In this document: in pieces, positions 48,728 to 61,000 of the stretch | How the letters are laid out: each line of letters begins with the position of its first letter | How positions within the stretch are numbered: position 1 is the first letter of the stretch | Assembly: GCA_030141605.1 (NCBI GenBank) | Contig: JAQGDQ010000014.1 | Location: 682,001 to 746,000 of the forward strand | Source: Tubiluchus corallicola | Taxonomy: Eukaryota; Priapulida; Priapulimorpha; Priapulimorphida; Tubiluchidae | Direction of reading: 5' to 3' | Length of the DNA stretch: 64,000 bases | Translations under genes and position numbers: made by a program | Notes under the pieces: generated by a model | Told to the model about the DNA's origin: nothing | Seen by the model: the letters and a program-made list of their open reading frames with translations, nothing else | Databases searched by the model: none

Positions 48728-51700
48728 CTACGGGAAGTTGAGCCTGCAATTTGGCGGATCATGACAAGGTAGGTATTTAGGATTCCAAATATCTTGCCAC
48801 GACATAACTAAAGGCTTAGGGACATCCACTAAAGTCTTGTTGTGTTCTTCGATTAACTTATAAAGGACATCGAAAAGATTTTTGTCTTCGTCTGGAAGAC
48901 TGTCAACGCTTAACGGCCACTGTTCTGAAATGTCTTCTGCAATGTTAAAGATCAAAGGAGGGTCTTGTTTCTTGACATAATCTCCCTTACAAAGTCCATA
49001 CGGACAGGGAATTAATTTCGAATTGTCTTTAATACCACCGGGACAATCTCTAGCCATGTCTGCATCAGTGGTGTATGGTGTAGTAAAGAAGTGAACCTTG
49101 TAGTCTTTATAACGAACAGCAAACAGCTTAGCCTGGCAGTAATAATAGGTAAGCTTATGCGGGGATTCATCTACATCTTCAAGTAAAATGTCCTTGATAG
49201 ACAAACCTAAAAAACAATAACGCATGAAGAACAAAATATACTGCTTAATATATCATTGTACTGACTAGTATTCTGATGAGAGACACTAAACACAGAAAAC
49301 TTAATAGGCACACACTCAGGGCCTTGTTCCAAATACTCTACCATCCGAAAGCTTCAATTAATACAACATGAAAGATTTTCATATAAATTCATAATTCATA
49401 AAAAATGTACTGCCCTTTATTGTCCCTATCGTCCCCAGCGGGCGTCATCAGCTGAGAAGACTGTGCTATATACTAATACGAGGGGGTGAAAGCTTCTGAA
49501 ATAATATATAATCATTGAGACTATAAAGGGCATTACGTTTTTTATGTTAAAAATGACAAATCTCAGGAGTACTCTCTCTTATTTTAAATTCATAATTCAT
49601 TGATAAACTTAAATACAGTCCCTCGTGGTGACTTGAATAGAAAACGAAAATTTGCAGCTAAGATCTTTGCCTTAGATTCTTCACTAGTTAACCTGAATTT
49701 CAGATTATTATTGAATTATAAAAATTAGTATTATTTATTTATTCTCAAAATCTGTATTATGTTTTATTATTTGATTAGCATTAAATGGGTTGCATTTGTA
49801 GTACTTTTGAATTATCACTCAATACTATTTCACAATAGTAGTCGCAAAAAAATAGCAATAGCAATAACAATGTTTAAAAACGCACCATCTAGATAAACTC
49901 CTTCTGGAAAAGGAACTCCTGCGATTTCCAACAATGTTGGAAAGATGTCCATTGTATTTACTACTGCTGATGAAATTTTACCACTTGGAATCTTGCCAGG
50001 CCAGTGTGCTATGGCAGGTACTCGCAAACCCCCTTCCCATGTACTCGCTTTTTCGCCTATACGTTGGAAAAAAGTGCATCGTTATACTACGAGACGTCTG
50101 AGCAAACATACAATTAACAAGCTATCTTATGAAATGATGTCATTGTTTATTAGAGGATTGAAAATGAAATAAAGATATATTATCGATGAGACTAACAGGA
50201 CACCGTAACGAAAATTAACAGTAAAAATTATCTTTGAACTTGTATAATAAGCAGTAGCAAGCTACATAATAGGATATATGATATCTATTAATATATTGCG
50301 TAGTGACGATTATTATACATCTAAACACAACGTTAAAACAAAGTGGGTGTTTTCAAACCTTTCAGCGGTCCAGTGGAACCACCTTCACGGCAATAATCTA
50401 TTGTTGGGCCATTATCTGAGACAAATAATGACAATGTGTTCTCCCGAATGTGCAGTTCTTCAAGAAGATCGAGTATTTCTCCAATAACCCATCCCATTTC
50501 CTGCATGTTATCTCCGTATATACCTATATATTAACATATCCTGGAGTAATAACAAAACAAATTAACGAAAAAAATTATAACTTCAGTAAGTCCAAAAAAG
50601 CCCCTTAGCTCATGAAAAGCAAAACGAAATCCTGTTTTTACCCAATACCTCGCCTAGAAGATCCTTGAAATCTTTTCGTCACTGTGAGATCAACATGTCC
50701 ATGATTTAGTGGCAAGTACAAGAAGAATGGTTTAGAATCTTGAACCTGTGTTCTGATGAAACGTTTGGCATCGTCTAGCATGCGCAGCATCATTGTTTCT
50801 AAATTTATGGGTTGTTGGATCAAAGTGTCGTTGAAATACAGAAAGCAGTCACCACCAACCGGTTCATTTACATGCAGCTGAAATTATAGAACAATCAGAA
50901 TCATTAAAAACGCTAGATTATACCCTAATGTTGCTACGCTCTGAGTTATTACTGTCCTATAACTGAACAATATAAAGAATGTCATACGGTACCTATCATC
51001 ATTCATTCATCACCGAGAAGCCCGAAAAGTATAATATTTATCAGCTGCACAAAGTAAAAAATTTCAATATCCAGTACTAATTAAGAAGTTAACAGATGAA
51101 AAAAGAAAGAAGTACAACAAACACCCAGATATGGTCCAGAATCCACTTGAAAAAGTGTATTAAAAAGTGGACATAAGAAATACGTCATCACGCGTACAAT
51201 GCCACATGTTGAGTGCAATGAAAACGGCACAAGAGTTCCAACCCAGTCAAAACCGTGATGATGGGGCAGATGACTTCCATCGCTTGTATTAAACTCATTT
51301 ATGCCTGAAATTTGAAAATGTTTCATTTTGATATAAAAACAGCATAGGCTGACCAGTTATTTTTAAATATGACACTAAGTGATCACATCCACGTTGTCTT
51401 CATAAAAATAACTCAGAATTTTACGTTAAAGTCCGTATTTAGTTACCTAGATGCCATTTCCCTACTATTCCAGTTTTGTAACCAACATCTCGTAAAGCTT
51501 CGGCTACTGTGATTTCTTCTCTTGGTAAACCTACATTATGACCTGGTCCTAGAATACGTGATTCACCGATCAAGCCAGTGCGCAAAGGAAGTCTGCCTAG
51601 AAGACGTAAAAGAACAACTGTAATTAGAATGTCATTTGTAACATTTAGTTGCTATCTGTAACTTAATTTTTACTAGTAATTGAACCTAAATACAAATTTA

Positions 51701-52740
51701 ATAAAAACTACAAAGGATTTTTAAGCAATGTCTGTACATGATTAAAACACAATCATTGCAAGCAACAGCGATTACAGACAAGTTATTGAAACTTGATTCA
51801 TCTAAAACTCTTTTTCTAGACAAAAATTAAGAACGTGGTTTCACGTTATTGAGTGTAATGTTCATGTCGACTGTTTACGTCATTTTACAATTACTGTTTG
51901 TTGTGACCTTTCAGCTTTCGTAGCAAAAATAGCTTACTGTTCCAGTTGGCATTTTCTTCCAAAATAAAGGTGTTATTTCAACTTATTTGGATTATATCTG
52001 ATGTTAAATTATTTTACTGTTGTTCATTTACGTTGTTCATTTATTTCAATGTTCAAAATGGCGCCACTGCTGTCAATAAAGACGGCGAACAAGAAAACGA
52101 ACGAGCGACATCAGAACTATATGTTATCTTTGAATTGTAATGTTAATTTAAACTTTGTTATTATCTGTGTGCCATCTGTCCAAAATTGTACGAAATAAAC
52201 CGGTATTTGATTAATTAATTGAAAACGAGAATCGTAGCAACAATATCAGACACTTTCATGTTATTGTCTGTATCCGCATACAAATAAAAACTCTTGCCAT
52301 CTTAATGCTTGCTAATTCTAAGTCTACAAACTGTACTGTACTGTACTGTACTGTACTGCATTGCATAGTATTGTTTAGTATTTATTCCTTCCACTTGATT
52401 ATATTTTATCTAATCTCAATAATATTCGAGTATGCCTACCTGTTAAAAGAGCAGCTCTACTAGCAGTACAAATGCTATCACCCGAATACCACTGTGTAAA
52501 TCTTATTCCATCTGTAGCCATCTTGTCCACTCTGTTCCACTCTTGAGAGGGGTGACCGTACACGGACAAATCGCCATAACCAACGTCATCAACGAAGAAT
52601 AGCACAAAATTTGGTCTAGACTTTTTATTTTCGCATTTGTTGCTATCACTGTCCCTACAACTGCCAGCCACTACATTCAAACTGTTGCAGAACAGGAGCA
52701 AAGTTGGTACTAGTACATACAAGATATAGCGCAACATCAT
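48728..52740 (-). CDS. Sulfatase (arylsulfatase/STS-like), complete, 7 exons
   Basis: Exons in transcript order are 52440-52740, 51447-51596, 51198-51304, 50649-50877, 50359-50523, 49886-50056 and 48728-49206, giving 533 residues. The ATG at 52740 places a signal peptide (about residues 1-26); the frame extends upstream only through a TTG. This is a type I sulfatase. Metal Asp51/Asp52 lie in FVDDVGYGD, and Cys91 in [11 protein letters not shown] is the residue expected to become formylglycine. Lys147/His149 lie in GKWHLG, His245 in LPLNHGH, Asp299/Asn300 in VSDNGP and Lys320 in EKASTWEGG. The motif is CxASR rather than the more usual CxPSR. The C-terminal region with [11 protein letters not shown] resembles the steroid-sulfatase/ARSA group. 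Introns are 125-843 bases with phases 1,1,0,1,1,1. It is probably secreted or lysosomal. The substrate is unknown. Confidence 0.9.
49397..49546. repeat. MITE-like element M2 with terminal inverted repeats, sulfatase intron 6
   Basis: The left end CATAAAAAATGTACTGCCCT and the complement of the right end CATAAAAAACGTAATGCCCT are near-identical inverted repeats of about 30 bases. The 150-base interior has GCGGGCGTCATCAGCTGA. Related fragments lie at 48594-48690 and 57262-57345. Confidence 0.6.
52328..52358. repeat. GTACT pentanucleotide microsatellite
   Basis: About five to six ACTGT units in sulfatase copy 1 intron 1. Confidence 0.85.
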
Positions 52741-52744
52741 GGTT

Positions 52745-55090
52745 CCTAAAGAGGAGTGCAAACTCAATACGTCACCTGTAATTCGACTTTAACATATCAC
52801 CTCCAGTCCTTTTTTTAAAAATGCAAAGAAAAATCGACTGTTTAAGTCATGAATTTTCCGCTTATTCGTTATTATGCTACATAACGTTTTTTTCACAGTT
52901 TTTTCACTGAGACTGGTACTCTTGATGCAGAGCGATGAATTAAGTAAACTGTAAACAATTAGGTAAACATATTGCACATTCGTTACAAGTACGGTTAGCG
53001 GTGCAGTATATAACATAACATGAAATGTCATATAAAATGCAAGACGAAAATGTGATACTCCTTTCAGACAGGCTTTCCTGTATAAAAGCGTACTTAGTAG
53101 GCAGTTGGAACTTCGATCTTTGTAGTAGTTCTGTGTTTGCGTATCGAACCGTGAGTATATTTCAAGGTTATCTAGGATACTTAGTTCAAGCAATTTATAC
53201 ACAGTTAGAAATTTGCTACTGACCTAAAATTTCCGCATGGTCAGCATGAGCTACACGAAGAATGTATTAAAAAATATGTGTAAAGCAATGAAAAAGTCTA
53301 TGTTTTATATTGAGCTGAACAGGTGTGAATGCGCCTTATACTTGTGCATAGATATCATGCCAGCCAACCTACAACATTCCCGCGTTAAAACAGGAAGTCC
53401 AATAGCGCTATAGAGATTGGTTGACCTATTGGTTTCTTACACAGAAAAAGTTCTTTAGAGGCCAAATTATCGCGTGACGTCGTCAGTCATCGCAATTCAG
53501 CTATATAGTGTACTTCACACCTGTTTGCCTGCCCAGTGACGTGAGTTCTTGCTAGATCGTGTTTGAAGTCCTCGCTTTTGAGGTCTAAAATTTGGTTTGG
53601 TTTGCCTTTTTTCAAACTTTGAGTGCAAATCATGCAACCCCATATCACCTATGGTGGGTTGTGATGTCATCCACCATATCGTCCGCCTCAAAAGCGTGCC
53701 TGCCGAAGGTCTGACCAATGTACTGGTTACTGTATAGACGTTAGTATATATGAATAAACAGTAGAAGGTATATGAATGTATCTACAGTGTAAACACAAAA
53801 ATATTTATCAATACGTATATACATAAATGTAGTGATAGATGTGAACTCATATAACTCGATTCCCAATATAAGTAACATAACCATGACGTGGATATAAGTA
53901 ATAACTACGCGGTTTATTAATAAAATACATTATATATTAATATTATATATTATATATTAATATAGCATTATATAATGTTTTAGAATATATTATATTAAAA
54001 TTATTATTATATAATATATTTTAATATGTAACACATTATATATTAAAATTATATTAATAAAATATAATAAGCGTCGCATATATGCAAGCGTGACAACAAG
54101 GATGATGAGTTCTGCAGCCACCACCGGATTGCGTGTGTGACCGACATTTAAATACTTGCGTAACGTCATACTTACGTCACGTGTTTTGGGAAGGGGTTCT
54201 CACTACATAAATTTTCCACCAAAAGTGTTCATGTTGGCTACTTTTGCAATTGTTAAAACAACCAATTAGGTTACGAATCAAGGTACAAATTAGGATAGGT
54301 TACAATAGAATGGAACGGAAAGACGGAACAGGATGAGGTTGGAAGTCAAAACGCTAGATGAGGGAAACAGAAGGTAATGTGACACGTTTGGATACTATAT
54401 TGTTATAGAATTCTCCGTTTGTGTGTCTCTCAAGATATTCAGTGTCACTTTCGATGTTTCACGTGCCATTTGTGGTCTCTGTGTCGCACAAAAATCTTTA
54501 TTTTAGACGTTTTCTCTGCCTCTTTTGTCAGTTTGTAGTTCTGTAATTTTTGTGCCATCTCTGAATATTTTACTTCAGATTTGAATGCAAATTGAGCTTC
54601 CACCAGTGTTCAGGTTGGCATTCTGGATGCTCTTCTGTGCCTCTTTTGTCAGTTTCGCGTCATATTTGGTGTTCTTGGTTACATTTTAACGTCAACTCAA
54701 CTGCGTACATATCTCCAGTAACTGCCTGGATATTTTTTATCCAACTTGATTTTTATCTCACTCCTGTGCTCGCATTTTTTACGATGATGAAACGTTTAAG
54801 TCCTAATTAGCTGCTCTGTTTTACTTCATTTTAGATGATCAAGATCATACCTCGATGATGTGGGAAGGAAAGACATAAATGAAGAGATGGTCAACAACAG
54901 GAATGCGTGGAGAAGACTCATTCACAACGGCGACCCCGCATAGGGAAAAGCTGGGAAGAAGAAGAAGATCACACCTCGATGAACCTTGCCACGTATGGAT
55001 ATATTTTACATAAGTTACGTCGCTTTACGAGCCATAGGTATGAAGTCACAGATCGGCCAAGTCTTGACGAACAGTCAAGTTTACACATTA
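52745..55090. other. Spacer between the two sulfatase genes
   Basis: Carries the promoter of copy 1, the 3' flank of copy 2 and an AT-palindromic block (53925-54072). No additional exon was recognised. Confidence 0.4.
53925..54072. repeat. AT-only palindromic tract
   Basis: Repeats of ATTATATATTA and TATAATAT form an almost pure A/T block able to fold into hairpins. Confidence 0.7.
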
Positions 55091-55092
55091 AA

Positions 55093-58000
55093 TCACGGAT
55101 AGTTAAGCTTGCACTTTGGTGGTTCATGGCAGGGCACATGCTGGCGATTCCAAAAGTCATCCCAATCCATCTTTAGTGGCTCGCGGACATCTGCTAAGGT
55201 TTGCCTCTGTTCTTCAATTAGTCTGTTAACAACATCAAGTATATTTTTATCGCCATTGGGGAGACTGTCAACAGTTAGTGGCCATTTCTCTGAAATATCC
55301 TCTGCAATATTAAAAATCAAAGGCGGATCCTCCATCTTGACGTAATCTCCATCACAAAACCCATACTGACATGGGATCAGTTTGGACTTCATGCGAAATC
55401 CTCCTGGGCAGTCTCTGATCATGTCATCATCAGATGTGTAAGGTGTAGTGTAAAAATGGATTTTGTACTGCTTATAACGTACGGCAAACAACTTATTCTT
55501 GCAGTAGTAATAGGTTAGATCATGTGGCGATACTTCAGTTTTGCCAAACAGAACATCCCTGATGGATTTTCCTAGAAAAGTTTAAAAACGGTACAAGATC
55601 ATTAAAATCTCTAGCTAGTTATTAATCGCAAACAAATCTCAAGTAGAAATGGATGCTGCATGCACTACATACTAGGAGGCGGTAGTAGTGGTTGTGGTGG
55701 TGAAGGTGGGCGTGGCGGTGACGGCGGTGGTGTTTCTGTGATAATGAAATAAATAATCTGCTATGCTATTTCGTTAAAGAAGCTTCTATAAACACCTCAC
55801 CTCAATGCTAAGATATGCATGTCTATAAGTTCAATTTCTCGCTTGGAAAAGTATAATATACAATACAAAACACAGTAATTTTTGTTGACGTTTCGAAGCA
55901 CCAGTCTCCCTATTCATAATTGTTACTCAATGATATGTATGTATTAAGAATATTGTGTCCGATAATTTGAAACGTCAACAATAATTATATATTACAATGT
56001 TTTCTATTATCTGTGTATCTAATCTTGCTTTTATTAGAAGTTTATACCCGATAATGACTACGTTCTACCATTAATTAACCATATACATGTAGTTTAGTGC
56101 TGAATGCCTGCTGTATAAAAATCTGTTGACTAGAAATAGTTTTTGTCACATTATGAACTGACATGACAGATTAGAAATGTATGCTTTTACAAACGAAGTG
56201 GAGAACTGAACACTTGGTGAAAGTACAGAAATTGAAACAATTTACAACAATGTCTCAACGAAGTTATACAAATACTGGCAATTCACAAATTCACAAATTC
56301 ATAATTCACGAAAAATAAACTAGTGAATAATCAATATGAACCGTACCATCTAAATGTACACCTTTTGGCAAAGCTATATTTGCAATGTCTAACAAAGTTG
56401 GAAATATATCCATCGAATTGACAACTGTGCTTGAAACTGTTTCAGATGGAATCTTGCCAGGCCAGTAAGCCACAGCAGGTACCCGGAGACCTCCCTCCCA
56501 TGTAGAGCCTTTCTCTCCTACATGAAAACCGTTTTACAAAGTATGCCATGTGAAGATTAGAAAGTGCAAACATTGAAACTGCATAATAATGATATTTAAA
56601 GAAAAGGACAAGCCTTCCAGAAAGTTCGGCTTATTTCTATGTTCGCAGAACAACGTTAGAAGGATTTAGTAATAAAACTACAATAAGCGCCTCGGGTAAA
56701 TAGTAGAATCAATTTAAATTTGCGATCACTTCATGCTAGGGCGCTCCCATTTTGAACACCATTCCCAAATGACGTCATTCGTCCTGAAGAAAAGCACAGC
56801 GCACTGTCAATCGTCGTCGAAAGTATAATAAGTTTTTACAAAAAGATTAGATAGCTGATTTTGTAACGTGTTGCGTGAATATTAGGTAACCTGCAGAAGT
56901 TTAAACTAGTTTAAGCAGCGCGTGTTCACGGAAAGCCACGATGCGCTTACGAAAAGTCACTAAATCACCCAGTTGCGTCTTAATTTTCAAATGAATGGCG
57001 GCAGTCACCACACAGGGAGACTTCTATTCAGAAGTAGTATAGTTTAGATTTATGCTTTATAGAAAGTTTTTGCGAATTTCTTTGTTATATTTTTCTAAGT
57101 TTAAGTGATAACAGTAAAACAAACCCAACATACTGAGTGATTTGTTCTTTCCTTTAACTGAAGCTGCTGTAACAAACAAACTGGCAACACAAGCCTCTTA
57201 TGAGGCTTTTGTCTCCGACTGCAAGTAACAAACTATAACTAGATAATAAAGATAAAAAAGCTAATGCCGTTTGTAGTCCCATGAATTATTATTTCATAAT
57301 TCACCGTAGCGGGCATCATCAGCTGAAAATTATAGATAAAATGTTAAAAAACAGTGTGCACCAGTGTAAGACAAGAATATTAAAAAAGCAAAAATACTAG
57401 CTTAAAATTCTGTTATAACGTGGTTTCAGTGGGTGCACTTTCCTGTCAATCGATACTACATACTTTTCATCTAGCTCGATGGTTTACGACTTGTAACAGA
57501 TTTTTGGACCCAGTAGGCGCCATCTTGGATTTATATGCATATCTAAAAAGTTCCAAAGCCGATTTTGGCCGATTTTTGTTGTGGGTACCTGAGACCATGT
57601 TTTAACTGAATCTGAAGAAAAAAATTCTATTGCCATTTGTTCCAGGTACCACCTTACTAGGGAGCTATCTTTACCCATCTATTACAGAAGTTAAGATGCA
57701 TGTCAATAGCCAGGAATTACCTAAGTCATTACACGTTCAACTAACGTACTTGCATGGAATTTGCATGGGTTTGTGCATCAGCTTATTCCCTTAATCCCGT
57801 TATTTTGGTAGAGCCAGAATGTCCAACAGCATATTATTGACATCAAATGTTGTTTGTAATTATTACTAATTAAAGTTGTGATAATTAACAAAGCAATTTT
57901 GCTAACCTTTCAATGGCCCGGCTGTGCCTGCTTCACGACAATAATCCCTTGTTGGACCATTGTCTGAGAGGAAAAATGACAATGTATTTTCATGAACATT

Positions 58001-61000
58001 CAGTTCTTCTAGTAGATCAAGAATTTCTCCAACAAACCAACCCATTTCTTGCAAATTATCTCCATAAATTCCTGAAATTTAATGTTGTCAATAAAGTTTT
58101 CCTTTCAAGGTTTCAGCAAGTCCACCTATGTCTCGTTATTATCACCCAACATGACTGGTATCACTACTCATCTCCAGAGCTGGAAAGGTTATAAAGCTTG
58201 ACCCCTAACGAAGTGATACGTAGACTTCATCCCACAAACGATCTTGCCCCACCAATTTTATAATGACTCCCATATTTTAACAGAGTTGCTCTTACTAACT
58301 CGGTAAAATTCTGTTCTATATTAAGCTATTTAGTATTTACAAAAACAATATTTATGCCGGAATAGCTGATAGCCCTGCAATTGATGAACTTTATTAACAA
58401 TTCCGAATTAGTCCACTATTTTACTGTTCTTCCTTTTTCACACGTAATTCTATTAATTCTTGAGACATTAAGAATTATTTATATGTGTTCAAGTTTTGAC
58501 TTTTGTAGTTCAAAAGGTTATTGGACGAAAAGAAAATTCGAGCATTCACAGTGTGTGCTTAGCGGAAAAGTTAAGCAGCATACTACCTAGTTAGTAAATG
58601 AATGAATAATCACTGGGAAAACTGTGGTTTAGTCGATCACGGTTCGGGGAGTGCAACACTGTATAAAAAAGGAACGTTAAGGGCAGCAGACTGTGTGACT
58701 TTTACAGTCTTTTTTTACTATCCTTTCTCTAATTTTTCTAACTACTTATTGTAGCATAATTTACTCATTGATCCTGTGATGTTCTATTACAGCACTTAAA
58801 AAGAGATAAATAAATAATTGAATTTAATTAAATAAGCAAGCAAATGTTTTCTTAACAAAATATCAAATGAGTCAAAAACACACTTGGTAGGTTTTTTGTA
58901 TCAAATGGAACCTGCATTAAACCTTTACCCAAATGAACCACTACAAAAAAGTGGCCCAAGAGACCACTTAACTCTTAATTTACCCTGTTTCTCCGTTAAA
59001 TCTTCACATCGGGTAAAATGACTGACTTACTTGCGCGTCATTAAATGAGTGCAGCAAACACGTAAAACGTTAATGCACTGAAATTTACCTAAACAGCATT
59101 TACCTCTTTTTGACGATCCTTTGAATTTTGGAATAACGGTGAGATCAAGATGTCCGTGATTCAGTGGTAGATACAAGAAGAATGGATTAGAATCTTCAAC
59201 TTGAGTTCTGATGAAACGTTTAGCATCGTCCAGCAGACGGAGCGTCAATGTTTCTAAATTTATGGGTTGTTGTATCAAAGTGTCGTTGAAATACAGAAAA
59301 CAGTCAGCACCAATTGGTTCCTTTACATGCAGCTGAAAAACGCACTACCATAGTATACAGTACCTAAATTTTGCAATTATTAGTCTAAGAATAGAGTGCA
59401 ATGTCTACTGTGTATCTGTAGTATATATACAACCATGTTTATAAAATTATAGAAAATTATTAAATACAATATCAGAAGAAGGAGATAAATCATCAGCAAG
59501 TTTCTCTTTCGTTACCAAAAACATGAGCATATTTTGAGACAAAATATAAAAGAGAAAATGTCAAATAAATGTTTCATAAATTTTTGAACAAATTTCTAGC
59601 TAATTGCTTGTCAACTTATAAATGAAATTGCAAAATTGCAAGTCATTTCACCACATTCTTTCTTATATGAGCTCTTGTCTTATTTAACTAGTTCAGACTC
59701 GATCTGTGCGAAGACATATTCTCTATAAACCGTAGAGAACGTATCGTAAAGCTAGATATGCTGACTTCTACCTATGCAAAATAGCTGAGGTTTGGAATAA
59801 TATCCTACCATCTAATGTGAGGCTTGCAAGATATTTGAATCAGTTCAAGGCATGGATAGATGAACATTATAGTGATCATCTCTTTAAATCTAATCCAAAA
59901 GCTTCTACTGCACTTCCGCCTAGTTATTTGCCAGAGTACTTTGTTTACAGGTAATCTAGTTAATATTGTTTTTGTGTGACTGTGCGCCACAGGTATTTGT
60001 TATATTCTAAACTTCTACAGTTCTATGAACCATATAAATATAAGTGTACTACTTATAGTATAGTGTACGTATAGTGTACTACTTACAAAGATTAATCTTT
60101 TGCGGTAAATTGTTGTTGAACAGTATTATCCAGAGCGTACCTTTCCGCATGTTGCATGTAATGTCCATGGTAGAATGGCTCCAACCCAATCGAAACCATT
60201 GTGGTGGGGCAAATGATTTCCATCACTCGTATTAAACTCGTTAATACCTGAAAATCAGTTGATCTGGCTTTCTCGTTTCTATATTTTATTTAATATTCCA
60301 GCATTATAATCAAATAATAAGAATAAGAATAATATCGATTTTATTGCCTAAAATCCGTACAAATTTGCTCTTCGGTGTACAAACAGTTAAAATTGACTGC
60401 AAATCTACGAACCCGGCAAAACGTACACAGTCACACGTAAATTTTTAAAAACTAACATTACTACGTTATACAAAAACGGGGTAAAATAACAAAAAGTTTA
60501 AAATCTTCTATGAATAAAAATGTTTTAATTTGGCGTTTAAAAACAGCAATACGTTGAGAGTTTTTAACCTCATCTGAAGGCATCATCATCATCCCGTTAT
60601 TCTTTATTTCCACTACAGGCTAAAAGAAGATCCTGAAAAGATGCTTTTATAAAGTTGTAAAGGCACTTTTCTTAAAATTGGGAAGCATAGTCAATCTTGT
60701 CAATTTGACTATGCTGAATCTGAAAAAATGGTGCCAGCGTGAAAGATTAGCGGAAAAGGATCGAAATCGCAAAACGAAAATTAGCCGCCATGTTTGTGCG
60801 CAAACTATGCATGTATCTTTGTATACATGTATGTTTGTATGTATGTACACACACGCACTCACGCACTCACGCACACACACGCACTCACGCACGCACGTAC
60901 GCACACGCACACACCACACACACACTCACGCACGCACGCACGCACGCACACGCGCACACGCACACGCACACGCACACGCACACACACACACACACACACA

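Noticed and set aside
52741-52767. Nine-residue N-terminal extension of sulfatase copy 1
   Set aside because: It starts at TTG; the ATG at 52740 gives a proper signal peptide.
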